From contig JACKAP010000011.1 in the NCBI GenBank assembly GCA_020635015.1, positions 145,657 to 209,656 on the forward strand: a stretch of DNA of 64,000 nt. Direction: 5' to 3'. Position 1 is the first letter of the stretch. The number at the start of each line of letters is the position of its first letter. Made by a program: the position numbers and the translations under genes. Below the pieces are notes generated by a model. It saw only the letters and a program-made list of their open reading frames with translations, made no database searches and was not told where the DNA came from. Source of the DNA: Calditrichia bacterium (GTDB lineage Bacteria; Calditrichota; Calditrichia; RBG-13-44-9; J075). Positions 26,770 to 36,481 of the stretch are shown in pieces.

Positions 26770-27540
26770 ATGAACCAACCCTGGCGTTTAGACGGAAAGA
26801 AGGCCCTGGTCACCGGCGCCACCAAAGGCATCGGCCGGGCGGTGGCGGAAGAACTGCTGCAACTCGGTGCGGAGGTGCTGATCATCGCCCGTCATGCAGA
26901 CGAAGTTGATACAGTTGCGCAGGAGTTCCGCAGCCGGGGATTGCCCTGCCGCGGCCTGGCCGGCGACGTCAGCCGCGGCGATGAACGGGAGCGAATTATC
27001 CAAGACGTCGCTGCCGCCTGGGGCGAATTGGATATACTGGTCAACAATGTCGGCACCAATATCCGGAAAGCAGCGGTGGAGTATCAGCCCGGCGAGGTGG
27101 ATCAAATTTTCCAAACCAACCTTTTCTCTGCTTTTGAGCTATCCCGCCTGGCGTATCCGTATCTGGCAAAACCGGGCGGGGGCAGCGTCGTCAACATCGG
27201 CTCCGTCGCCGGGTTGACCCATCTCAAGACCGGCGCGCCCTACGCCATGACCAAGGCGGCGATGGTGCAGCTCAGCCGCAACCTGGCGGTGGAGTGGGCC
27301 AAAGACAATATCCGGGTCAATGTGGTGGCGCCCTGGTATATCCGCACTCCCCTGGCGGCGACGGTGCTCGACCAGCCGGAATATCTCCGGGCGGTGCTGG
27401 CCAGGACGCCCGCCGGGCGCATCGGCGAACCGGAAGAGGTGGCCGGGCTGGTGGCGTTTCTTTGCCTGTCCCGGGCGGCTTACATCACCGGGCAATGCAT
27501 TGCGGTGGACGGCGGATTTACGATTAACGGATTTTCCTGA
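26770..27540 (+). CDS. Short-chain dehydrogenase/reductase (tropinone reductase-like)
   Basis: A 256-residue NAD(P)-dependent oxidoreductase with the classical SDR set: TGATKGIG cofactor loop, NNVG, catalytic Ser in VNIGSVAG, YxxxK in YAMTKAA, and IRVNVVAPWYIRTPL. The last residues (YITGQCIAVDGGFTINGF) are the standard SDR end. ATG 26770 begins MNQPWRLDGKKALVTG at the normal distance before the Rossmann loop; the frame open to 26638 is not SDR-like. It lies 10 bp upstream of the hexitol-phosphatase gene, forming an operon. Inference: it may oxidise the sugar or polyol released by that phosphatase. Confidence 0.92.
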   Translation: MNQPWRLDGKKALVTGATKGIGRAVAEELLQLGAEVLIIARHADEVDTVAQEFRSRGLPCRGLAGDVSRGDERERIIQDVAAAWGELDILVNNVGTNIRKAAVEYQPGEVDQIFQTNLFSAFELSRLAYPYLAKPGGGSVVNIGSVAGLTHLKTGAPYAMTKAAMVQLSRNLAVEWAKDNIRVNVVAPWYIRTPLAATVLDQPEYLRAVLARTPAGRIGEPEEVAGLVAFLCLSRAAYITGQCIAVDGGFTINGFS

Positions 27541-27550
27541 GGAGCAAGCA

Positions 27551-28225
27551 ATGAAAATTTCGGCAGTGATTTTTGATATGGACGGGCTGATGATCGATTC
27601 CGAACCGCTCTGGCAGTTGGCGGAGATCCGCGCTTTCCGGGAAGTGGGGCTGGAACTGACCCGGGAGATGTGCGCCCAGCATACCGGCATCCGGGTCGAT
27701 GAGGTGGTCGATATCTGGTACGGGCACCATCCCTGGGACCTGGCGCGTTTCCCCAAGCCGCAGGTTGTGCAGCAGATTATCGGCGAGCTGATTCGCCAGA
27801 TTAATGAAGTCGGACAACCCATGGCCGGACTGGAGGCGGCGCTGGATTTTTTCCAGGAGCGGGATCTTCCCCTGGCGCTGGCCTCCTCCTCCAACCGGGC
27901 AATTATTGAGGCGGTGCTGGCGCGGCTAAAGCTGGGGCCGCGCTTTTCCGTGATCCATTCCGCCGAGCATGAGCCCTACGGCAAGCCCCATCCCGGCGTC
28001 TATCTGTCGACGGCTGAGCAATTAGGTGTTTCCCCGCGTCATTGCCTGGCGCTGGAGGATTCGATCAATGGCGTCATCGCCGCCAAAGCGGCCCGCATGG
28101 CTTGCATTGCCGTGCCCGATCCCGCTCACATCGACGACCGCCGCTTCGGCATCGCCGATGTGGTGCTGCCCTCGCTGACCGAACTCGACGAAACCATCTG
28201 GAAGCGCTTGACAGGGCAGGCGTGA
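27551..28225 (+). CDS. hxpB: HAD phosphatase, HxpB/YniC-like (hexitol/2-deoxyglucose-6-phosphate phosphatase)
   Basis: A 224-residue HAD-superfamily phosphatase: nucleophile motif FDMDGLMIDSEPLW, motif II LASSSN, motif III Lys in GKPHPGVYL and motif IV LEDSINGVIAAKAARM. The cap segment GIRVDEVVDIWYGHHPW is very close to E. coli YniC/HxpB (GLR.D.VVDLWY..QPW), which dephosphorylates hexitol phosphates and 2-deoxyglucose-6-phosphate. GAGGAG lies upstream of the ATG, 10 bp after the SDR stop. Confidence in the HAD family is very high; in the HxpB subgroup, good. Confidence 0.9.
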   Translation: MKISAVIFDMDGLMIDSEPLWQLAEIRAFREVGLELTREMCAQHTGIRVDEVVDIWYGHHPWDLARFPKPQVVQQIIGELIRQINEVGQPMAGLEAALDFFQERDLPLALASSSNRAIIEAVLARLKLGPRFSVIHSAEHEPYGKPHPGVYLSTAEQLGVSPRHCLALEDSINGVIAAKAARMACIAVPDPAHIDDRRFGIADVVLPSLTELDETIWKRLTGQA

Positions 28226-28232
28226 AAAAGAC

Positions 28233-28440
28233 ATAGAACGCGGATGACGCGAATGACGCGGATTTCCACGGATATAAAACATATTGAAAAGACACAACAA
28301 TGACAGCCATAGAGACACGGAGATCACTGAGGACTGACCACTGATAACTGAATAACTTAGAAACCTCTGTGTTCTCTGTGCCTCTGTGGCAACAACATAG
28401 AAAGAATTATCCGCGAAAATCCGCGTCATCCGCGTTCTAT
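28233..28440. repeat. Doubly nested inverted microrepeats (CGCGGATGAC outside, CACAGAG inside)
   Basis: Outer arms: ATAGAACGCGGATGACGCG from 28233 and ATCCGCGTCATCCGCGTTCT ending near 28440. Inner arms: GCCATAGAGACACGGAGATC at 28306 and TCTCTGTGCCTCTGTGGC ending 28390. The pairs share a centre near 28340. The whole convergent intergenic gap between hxpB and the M28 gene consists of these arms. Confidence 0.88.
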
Positions 28441-28459
28441 TAACAGTGCAAAAAAGATA

Positions 28460-29992
28460 TCACTTCCCCGGCATCGGCTTGCGCGGGATTTTCTCATCCC
28501 GCATCGCGGTATGATAGACGATCGAAGCCACGATCACCGACATCTGCATCAAATCCCCTTCCACCACATGATCATACACATCCATATTGGTATGCCAGGT
28601 GCGGCTGAAATAATCCAGGGGATCCTGGATAAACTGGAAACCGGGCAGGCCCTGTTCATCAAACGCCACATGATCGGTGCTGCCGGTGCGCTGGATCGAT
28701 ACTGTCGTCGCGCCCATATCGTGGAAAGGCGTCAGGTAGCTTTCGAAAACCGGGCGGGCGGCATCATTCTCCTGGAGATAGATACCGCGAATTTTCCCTC
28801 CGCCATTGTCGATGTTGAAATAAGCCGAGACGTTGGCATGGGCCGGCTTGACCTCGCCGTTCTTCGCATCGCCAAAATGATTCTTGACGTAATTGCGCGA
28901 GCCGTGCAGCCCCTGCTCCTCACCGCTCCACAGGGCAATGCGGATGGTGCGGCGCGGCTGAACCCCCAGCGCCTTGAGAATGCGCACCGCTTCCATCATC
29001 ACCGCCGAGCCGGAGGCGTTGTCGGTAGCGCCGGTGCCGCCGTGCCAGGAATCGAGATGGGCGCCAAGCATCACCACCTCGTTCTTCAGCTTCTTGTCTA
29101 CCCCGGGAATTTCAGCAATGACATTATATCCCAGGGAATCATCTTCAACAAAGCGGGTGCGGATATTCACTTCCAACTGAACCGGGATCTCTTTTTCCAG
29201 CAGCCGGGCAATGCGGTTATAATGCTCCCAGGCGATCACCAGGGTGGGAAGGGCGTTGGAGGCCGCCGTTTTATAGGAACCGCCGCTCATCACCCGCAGG
29301 GTACCGTGGGCAATCGAACTGGCTTCCAGCACCGCGCCGACCCCCTGTTCCACCAGGAACTTGCTCATCTTTTCCCGCTTGGCCCGGCGGGCGCGCCATT
29401 CGCCGGCCCGGGCCATCCAGCCGGAACGGGCGTTCGGTTCCGGCGCCTGGGCTTTTTCCGCCAGGTCCTCTGCTGATAAACGGGAGGCGTCGGCTTCAAA
29501 CTTTTTCTCAATATCCTCAGCCTTGCCCAGCAATACGATCCGCCCGTTCAGCTTGCCTTCATATTGGGACAGATCCTCTTCATCGGTATCGATCAGCAGC
29601 GGTTCGCCGGACAGCACACTGTCGGTGCCGGGCGTCCAGGCTTTGGGCTGGGCGAAGATATTCATATATTGCGGCGCCAGCATCTCGGCTGAATAACGCT
29701 GCACCTCCCAGCCGCGCCCAAAGGTGCCCCAGGCCTCTACCTGGGCATTGGCCATACCCCACTCGCTGAGCTGGTTGCGGCACCATTCGGCAGCCTTCAT
29801 GAAGTTGGGAGAGCCGGTCAACCGGGGACCATGCACGTCGGTCAGATAGCTCAGGGTTTCCATGACCTGCGAATTTTTAAGACCTTCCTGTTTGATGCGG
29901 GTGATCATCTGCAGATCTACCGGCTCCGTGGTCTGCGCATGCAGAAGGGCCGTGATCAGCAGCAGCCAGATCCAGTAATAACGTGTTTTCAT
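28460..29992 (-). CDS. Secreted M28-family zinc peptidase with PA-like insert
   Basis: A 510-residue exported metallopeptidase (signal peptide MKTRYYWIWLLLITALLHAQ). Family M28 metal ligands and catalytic residues are all visible: GAHLDSWH (first His and Asp), ATDNASGSA (bridging Asp), WSGEEQGLHGS (catalytic Glu then Glu ligand), NIDNGGG (Asp) and WHTNMD (last His). Residues about 120-270 are a PA-type insert (LNGRIVLLGKAED, GVGAVLEAS, LPTLVIA). Likely an aminopeptidase or carboxypeptidase of the periplasm or cell surface. GGAG lies eight bases upstream. It is a single gene, followed by the nested repeat region. Confidence 0.93.
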   Translation of the reverse strand: MKTRYYWIWLLLITALLHAQTTEPVDLQMITRIKQEGLKNSQVMETLSYLTDVHGPRLTGSPNFMKAAEWCRNQLSEWGMANAQVEAWGTFGRGWEVQRYSAEMLAPQYMNIFAQPKAWTPGTDSVLSGEPLLIDTDEEDLSQYEGKLNGRIVLLGKAEDIEKKFEADASRLSAEDLAEKAQAPEPNARSGWMARAGEWRARRAKREKMSKFLVEQGVGAVLEASSIAHGTLRVMSGGSYKTAASNALPTLVIAWEHYNRIARLLEKEIPVQLEVNIRTRFVEDDSLGYNVIAEIPGVDKKLKNEVVMLGAHLDSWHGGTGATDNASGSAVMMEAVRILKALGVQPRRTIRIALWSGEEQGLHGSRNYVKNHFGDAKNGEVKPAHANVSAYFNIDNGGGKIRGIYLQENDAARPVFESYLTPFHDMGATTVSIQRTGSTDHVAFDEQGLPGFQFIQDPLDYFSRTWHTNMDVYDHVVEGDLMQMSVIVASIVYHTAMRDEKIPRKPMPGK

Positions 29993-30279
29993 CGATTTGT
30001 CTCCACTTGAAAAAGATGAATGCCAGTTAACCGGTCAAGTTACGCATCTGGCGCGAAAATTACAAAATTGAATACGTAATATTTTGCCAGGTGCAATATT
30101 GGGTTGTGAATTTCAGTCGATGGGTTGATGGGTTGATGGGTTAATGGGTTTTTGTGGGGCAAAAAGTGCTCTTCGCTCTATAAAGCAGTTGGATTTCGTA
30201 CAATTTCTTCATTGACATCATTATCCATTTGAATTAACTTCCAAAGTGGTTTCAAAAAGCAACTTATAGAGGGGGTGCA

Positions 30280-30522
30280 ATGCCAGCAATTACGGTTAAA
30301 AATATTCCGGCAGATTTGTATCATCGATTAAAGGAAAGTGCCAATCTGCATCGAAGAAGTGTGAACAGCGAAATACTTTATTGTCTGGAAAAAGCGTTAC
30401 GTGTGCAGCGTATTGATCCGGAAACATTTCTTGCGCGAATCGAAAAAATTCAGCAAAGTCTTTCTGTTCCTCCACTAACTGATGAGTTCTTGAAAAAGGC
30501 AAAAGAAGAAGGTCGCATGTGA
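30280..30522 (+). CDS. FitA/Arc-type ribbon-helix-helix antitoxin
   Basis: An 80-residue antitoxin of a VapBC/FitAB module. The start MPAITVKNIPADLYHRLKES and NLHRRSVNSEILYCLEKAL fit the FitA-type ribbon-helix-helix, in which the beta strand (ITVKNI) contacts DNA. The C-terminal tail (LTDEFLKKAKEEGRM) would wrap the toxin. GAGGGGGTG precedes the ATG. The toxin gene starts inside its stop codon (GTGA overlap). The module is visibly more AT-rich than its neighbours, a sign of acquisition. Confidence 0.88.
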   Translation: MPAITVKNIPADLYHRLKESANLHRRSVNSEILYCLEKALRVQRIDPETFLARIEKIQQSLSVPPLTDEFLKKAKEEGRM

Positions 30523-30917
30523 AAGTGGTTGATACAAATGTGATCGCCTATTTATTGATTGAAGGGGATCATACCAGGCATGCTAAAAATTTGCTCAAGC
30601 AAGATTCTGATTGGCATGCACCGCTGCTATGGCGCAGTGAATTTCGGAATGTTCTGTCATTGTATAGCAGACTGGGAGATTTGGCCCTGCAAGATGCTTT
30701 GCGTCTAATGGAAGAAGCCGAGCAATTAATGACGGGAAAAGAGTATCACATTAATTCTTCTCAAATTCTTACGCTGGCAGCAAGTTCAGAATGCTCTGCT
30801 TACGATTGTGAATTTATCGCTTTGGCAAGGGAACTGGATACAAAATTAATAACAACAGACAAAAAAGTATTACGTGAATTTCCAGATTTAACACTTTCTC
30901 TCAAGGATCATTTTTAA
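30519..30917 (+). CDS. PIN-domain VapC-type toxin ribonuclease
   Basis: A 132-residue PIN-domain nuclease. The acidic active-site residues are present: Asp5 in VVDTNVIAY, Glu in LWRSEFRNVL, Asp in SAYDCEFIALA and Asp in ITTDKKVL. The start is GTG, overlapping the antitoxin stop by four bases, typical of VapBC operons where the antitoxin is made first. The likely target is tRNA or rRNA, as for VapC toxins in general; this cannot be narrowed from sequence. Confidence 0.9.
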   Translation: MKVVDTNVIAYLLIEGDHTRHAKNLLKQDSDWHAPLLWRSEFRNVLSLYSRLGDLALQDALRLMEEAEQLMTGKEYHINSSQILTLAASSECSAYDCEFIALARELDTKLITTDKKVLREFPDLTLSLKDHF

Positions 30918-31051
30918 CCAGTATCGGCAACGATACACAAATCAAGCATTGTCATAGGATTTATGAAAATTTTCGAAACATAATGGAGACCGGATAAGCC
31001 TCATCTTAACCCTCCCTATCAACCCATTAACTCATTAACGGAAATACTTAC

Positions 31052-31789
31052 ATGACCATACATTCTCCCAGCAACATCACCAACACCAAATCCCACTCCC
31101 GCGCGGAAGTATGGAAAATGTTTGACCGGATTGCCCACCGTTACGACCTGCTCAACCGCCTGCTGTCCCTCTGGCAGGATGTGCGCTGGCGGAACCGGGT
31201 GGCGAAGTATCTCCCGGCACGGGACGAGCAGCATATCCTTGACCTGGCCACCGGCACCGGCGATCTGCTGATCTCGATCTTCAAGCACAGCAAGCGGGTA
31301 AAAAGCGGCATCGGTATCGATATGGCGGAGAAGATGCTCGAGTTCGGCCGCCCCAAGCTGAAGAAGCGCGGTCTGGATCAGGCCATCACCCTGCAAACCG
31401 GTGACGCCACCGAGATACCGTTCCCGGCGGATAGGTTCGATGCCGTGACCATCTCCTTCGGCATCCGCAATGTTACCGACGTTTCCCGCGCCCTCGGCGA
31501 GATGAAGCGGGTGCTCAAGGGCGGCGGGAAGGCGATCATCCTGGAATTCTCCCTGCCCGGCAATGCACTGCTGCGCTCGCTTTATCTGTTCTACTTCCGC
31601 AAGGTCCTCCCGCGTATCGGCGGGCTGATCTCCGGCGACAGCTTCGCCTACCGCTATCTCAACGAAACCGTCGAGACCTTTCCCTACGGCGAGGCGTTCT
31701 GCGACCTGATGCGTCAGGCCGGCTTCCATCAGGTAAAAATGACCCCGCTGACGTTCGGAATTGCGACGATTTATGAGGGGGAGAAGTAG
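31052..31789 (+). CDS. ubiE: Demethylmenaquinone methyltransferase (UbiE/MenG)
   Basis: A 245-residue SAM-dependent C-methyltransferase completing menaquinone synthesis. The family signature FDRIAHRYDLLNRLLSLWQD leads, followed by SAM-binding DLATGTGDLL, GDATEIPFPADRFDAVTISFGIRNV and, near the C-terminus, LNETVETFPYGEAFCDLM. This is nearly canonical throughout. No other menaquinone gene is adjacent. The gene lies 12 bp after the right-hand repeat arm that closes the VapBC region, so its 5' leader is repeat-derived. Confidence 0.95.
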   Translation: MTIHSPSNITNTKSHSRAEVWKMFDRIAHRYDLLNRLLSLWQDVRWRNRVAKYLPARDEQHILDLATGTGDLLISIFKHSKRVKSGIGIDMAEKMLEFGRPKLKKRGLDQAITLQTGDATEIPFPADRFDAVTISFGIRNVTDVSRALGEMKRVLKGGGKAIILEFSLPGNALLRSLYLFYFRKVLPRIGGLISGDSFAYRYLNETVETFPYGEAFCDLMRQAGFHQVKMTPLTFGIATIYEGEK

Positions 31790-31830
31790 GTGATAATTGT
31801 CAGTTGTAGTGATCGCTGGCCAGCGATCAG

Positions 31831-31938
31831 TGAATGGGTTGATGAGTGTATGGGTGAATGGGTAACTACTCCGAATAATCTTATTTTTACGTCTTTACCC
31901 ATCCGCTCATCCACCCATTCACCCATTCACCCATCAAC
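31831..31938. repeat. Inverted pair of GGGTGAATGGG arms
   Basis: The left arm 31831-31863 and right arm 31896-31938 (CACCCATTCACCCATTCACC with ATCAAC at the end) are reverse complements around about 32 bp. It fills the gap between the ubiE-type gene and the Ppx/GppA gene. Confidence 0.88.
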
Positions 31939-31957
31939 AAGCATTTAGAGGAATCCC

Positions 31958-33493
31958 ATGAAACTCGCTGCCATCGACATCGGTACCAACTCCATCCACA
32001 TGGTGATTGTGGAAGCGACCGGCAAATATAGCTTCGAGGTGATCGATCGTGAGAAGGAGATGGTTAAGCTGGGGGTGGGGGTCTTTGCCACCAATCAGCT
32101 GAGTGAACAGGCGTTTCGCGACGGCCTGGAAACGATTCGCCGCTACGTGCAACTGGCCGATCGCCATGGGGTGGATGAGATCATCACTGCTGCCACCAGC
32201 GCCACCCGCGAGGCACGCAATGGCAGCGAATTCCTCGATGAGGTGGTGCGCCAGACCGGCATCTCCCCCCGGGTGATCTCCGGCAACGAGGAAGCCCGCC
32301 TGATCTTCCTGGCGGTGCGCAGCGCGATTGCGATCAAGGATGAGAATGTGCTGGTGATCGATATCGGCGGCGGCAGCACCGAGGCGGTGATCGGCAACCA
32401 GTCGCAGATCCGCTTCGGCCGGAGCATGAAGCTGGGGGTGCTGCGCCTGCTCGATATGTTTGAAGATCAGGGCGCGGTGGGGGCCAAGGCGCGCGGGGTG
32501 CTGGAAGCCCATATCCGCTTTGCCGCACGGGATGTCATGAAAGAGGTGCGCGAGGTGGGTTTCTCCCGGGTAATCGGCACTTCCGGCACCATCCGCACCC
32601 TTGGGGAGGCCGCCCACCTGGCGGCGGGAGGGGCGGCGCTAAAATCGCTCAACGCCGAGGTGGTGCAACTGAGCGATATCAAAAAATTCACTCAGCGCCT
32701 GCTGAAGATGTCGCCGGAGGAAAGGGCGGCATTACCGGCCCTGAACAAGCGCCGCGCCGATGCGATCCACCTCGGCGGCGTGCTGCTGGTGCAGTTATTG
32801 GAGGCCGCCGGAGTGGGGGAAATTACCCTCTGCGACGCCTCGCTGCGCGAAGGGTTGATTATCGATTACCTGGAGCGATATTCCGGTCGCATTGCCGAAG
32901 TGACGCCTCAGCGTGACTTACGTTATCGCAGCGTGGCCCAACTGGCGCTGAAGTTTAACAGCGATCTATCGCAGAAAAAACATGTGGCCGGCCTCGCCTT
33001 GCAGATTTTTGATCAGACCGTCTCCCTCCACGGCTATGGCCGCTTCGAACGGGAGATCCTGGAGTATGCCGCCCTGCTGCACGATGTGGGACAGTATATC
33101 CGCTTTAACGACTATCACGATCATTCCCGATACATCATCCAGCATGCCGGGCTGCGCAGCTTTACCGATGTGGAGGTGCTTCTGATTGCCGATGTGGCCT
33201 ACTACCAGCGCGAGGCCAAGCTGGTGAAAAAGCCGGGCGAGCTGAGCCATTATCCCAAGCTGCACCGGCGGATGATCCGGATCCTCGCCGGTATGCTGCG
33301 TCTCGCGGTGGGACTGGACCGCACCAAGAACCAGCGCGTGAAATCGCTGTCTTGCCGCATCACCGCTAAAAAGTTAACCATTTCAGTGCGCGGGGAAGAT
33401 GATCTGGAGCTGGAAATCTGGGCCGCCAACCGCGACCGCAAAGTGCTCGCCCGGGCGCTGGGGGTGAAGATGAAGGTGGTGCATGAGGAATGA
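31958..33493 (+). CDS. Ppx/GppA-type exopolyphosphatase/guanosine pentaphosphatase with HD domain
   Basis: A 511-residue protein. The N-terminal ASKHA-fold domain holds LAAIDIGTNSIHMVIVE, SATREARNGSEF, GNEEARLIF, the phosphate-binding VIDIGGGSTEAV and IGTSGTIRTL. From about residue 325 an HD-type domain follows (ILEYAALLHDVGQYI, NDYHDHSRYII), as in the longer Ppx proteins. It hydrolyses inorganic polyphosphate or pppGpp; the two cannot be told apart by eye. It begins directly after the repeat pair ending at 31938, with AGAGG before the ATG. Confidence 0.92.
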   Translation: MKLAAIDIGTNSIHMVIVEATGKYSFEVIDREKEMVKLGVGVFATNQLSEQAFRDGLETIRRYVQLADRHGVDEIITAATSATREARNGSEFLDEVVRQTGISPRVISGNEEARLIFLAVRSAIAIKDENVLVIDIGGGSTEAVIGNQSQIRFGRSMKLGVLRLLDMFEDQGAVGAKARGVLEAHIRFAARDVMKEVREVGFSRVIGTSGTIRTLGEAAHLAAGGAALKSLNAEVVQLSDIKKFTQRLLKMSPEERAALPALNKRRADAIHLGGVLLVQLLEAAGVGEITLCDASLREGLIIDYLERYSGRIAEVTPQRDLRYRSVAQLALKFNSDLSQKKHVAGLALQIFDQTVSLHGYGRFEREILEYAALLHDVGQYIRFNDYHDHSRYIIQHAGLRSFTDVEVLLIADVAYYQREAKLVKKPGELSHYPKLHRRMIRILAGMLRLAVGLDRTKNQRVKSLSCRITAKKLTISVRGEDDLELEIWAANRDRKVLARALGVKMKVVHEE

Positions 33494-33500
33494 GTTTTTA

Positions 33501-33688
33501 GTCCACGGATTTCACGGATTGACACTGAGTTAATGGGTTGATGGGTTGATGGGGATAGATGGGGGTACTTAGATCTTTCATGTGGCGGCATTGTGAGCCA
33601 CGTTTTTTTATGAATTACGATTTGGCGTACTGGGCCGCGTTAATAGATTGTTGTCTGTCCGATTATTAAAAATAATCCGTGTAAATCC

Positions 33689-33703
<15 letters not shown>
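33501..33703. repeat. Inverted CCACGGATTTCACGG pair reaching into the next CDS
   Basis: Left arm 33501-33528 (GTCCACGGATTTCACGGATT) and right arm 33671-33703 (ATCCGTGAAATCCGTGGAC). A GGGTTGATGGG copy lies at 33531-33553. The right arm supplies the first codons of the DUF255 lipoprotein. Confidence 0.88.
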
Positions 33704-35881
<2,178 letters not shown>

Positions 35882-35886
35882 AGGCG

Positions 35887-36060
35887 TTAATGAGTTAATG
35901 GGTTGATGGGATAATGGGAAAATATGGTCTCGTTCGACGCTCAGCGTCACCGCAGCCAGATCCAATTCGTGCACGCTCGACGCAGAGCGTCGAAAAACCT
36001 GGCGCCACGCAGAGCGTGGCACCAGATATTTAACCCATCCACCCATCCACCCATCCACCC
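35887..36060. repeat. GGGTTGATGGG pair enclosing GACGCTCAGCGTC palindromes
   Basis: Outer arms are at 35887-35918 and 36031-36060 (ACCCATCCACCCATCCACCC). Between them are short palindromes: TCGACGCTCAGCGTC near 35937, CGACGCAGAGCGTCG near 35979-35993 and GCCACGCAGAGCGTGGC at 36004-36020. This lies just upstream of the his promoter. Confidence 0.85.
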
Positions 36061-36075
36061 AAAATAAACTTCCGG

Positions 36076-36103
36076 TTGCATTTTGTTGAAAAAATTTTAT
36101 ATT
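36076..36103 (+). promoter_or_regulatory. Putative promoter of the his operon
   Basis: TTGCAT (36076-36081) and TATATT (36098-36103) are spaced 16 bp apart and lie about 25 bp upstream of the leader-peptide ATG, in an AT-rich stretch. This is a sigma-70-like guess from position and hexamers only; FCB-group housekeeping promoters may use other hexamers. Confidence 0.4.
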
Positions 36104-36129
36104 GATTCCTGAAACAAAGGAATAGAAAA

Positions 36130-36210
36130 ATGAAAACCATTTTCACCCACATCCATCATCATCATCATTCGAGCCTCCTCGGACAGTGGGTGAAGTATTC
36201 GCTATGCTGA
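36130..36210 (+). CDS. hisL: His operon leader peptide (attenuation)
   Basis: A 26-codon frame, MKTIFTHIHHHHHSSLLGQW then VKYSLC and stop, with six His codons (CAC, ATC for Ile, then five CAT). An AAAGG Shine-Dalgarno lies nine bases upstream. It is followed after 26 bp by an intrinsic terminator and then by hisG. This is the layout of a classical ribosome-mediated attenuator. In histidine shortage a ribosome stalls at the His run, covering CACCCAC (36144-36150). This frees GTGGGTG (36186-36192) to pair with CACCCA (36248-36253) inside the terminator. The first and third segments carry the same sequence, so the two pairings are mutually exclusive. Confidence 0.88.
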   Translation: MKTIFTHIHHHHHSSLLGQWVKYSLC

Positions 36211-36236
36211 CATAACGACCATAACGATTTCCAAAA

Positions 36237-36268
36237 AAGCCCGCTGCCACCCAGCGGGCTTTTTTTTT
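36237..36268 (+). terminator. His attenuator terminator
   Basis: A 10-bp perfect stem AAGCCCGCTG / CAGCGGGCTT with a 5-base loop CCACC is followed by nine T residues. The loop and first bases of the right arm (CACCCA, 36248-36253) are complementary to TGGGTG (36187-36192) in the leader, giving a plausible antiterminator. Confidence 0.9.
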
Positions 36269-36280
36269 GTAAACTACCTA

Positions 36281-36450
36281 GTCCACGGATTACACGGATT
36301 AACACTGATGGGAAAGACAAAACCTGAAAACGAAAAGGGTCGAAATTATGAAACGCTTCTCAAACCAATCTGTGAAAATCCGTGTAATCCGTGGATTGTC
36401 TTTCAGTGTATTCCCCCAAATCCGCAATCCGCATTCCGCAATCCGCATTC
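36281..36450. repeat. CCACGGATTACACGG inverted pair plus ATCCGCATTCCGCA copy inside the his leader
   Basis: Left arm 36281-36308 (GTCCACGGATTACACGGATT) and right arm 36367-36395 (AATCCGTGTAATCCGTGGA). A tandem of ATCCGCAATCCGCATTCCGC follows at 36420-36450 (compare 16000-16073). All of it lies between the attenuator terminator and hisG, so it would be carried on the read-through his mRNA. Confidence 0.87.
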
Positions 36451-36481
36451 GAAACCCCGAACTATCAAAAGGAGCCAAACT

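Larger units (their letters stand above)
30119..31039. repeat. GGGTTGATGGG arms bracketing the VapBC module
   Basis: The left arm 30119-30150 is a tandem GGGTTGATGGGTTAATGGG array. The right arm 31018-31039 (ATCAACCCATTAACTCATTAA) is its reverse complement. Between them lie only the toxin-antitoxin pair (30280-30917) and short AT-rich flanks. Elsewhere such pairs enclose 20-200 bp without genes. Confidence 0.75.

Noticed and set aside
36130..36210. Polyhistidine stretch interpreted as a cloning-vector His-tag contamination
   Set aside because: It is preceded by a native promoter-like region and followed by a his attenuator and hisG, with complementary segments for attenuation and no vector flanks.
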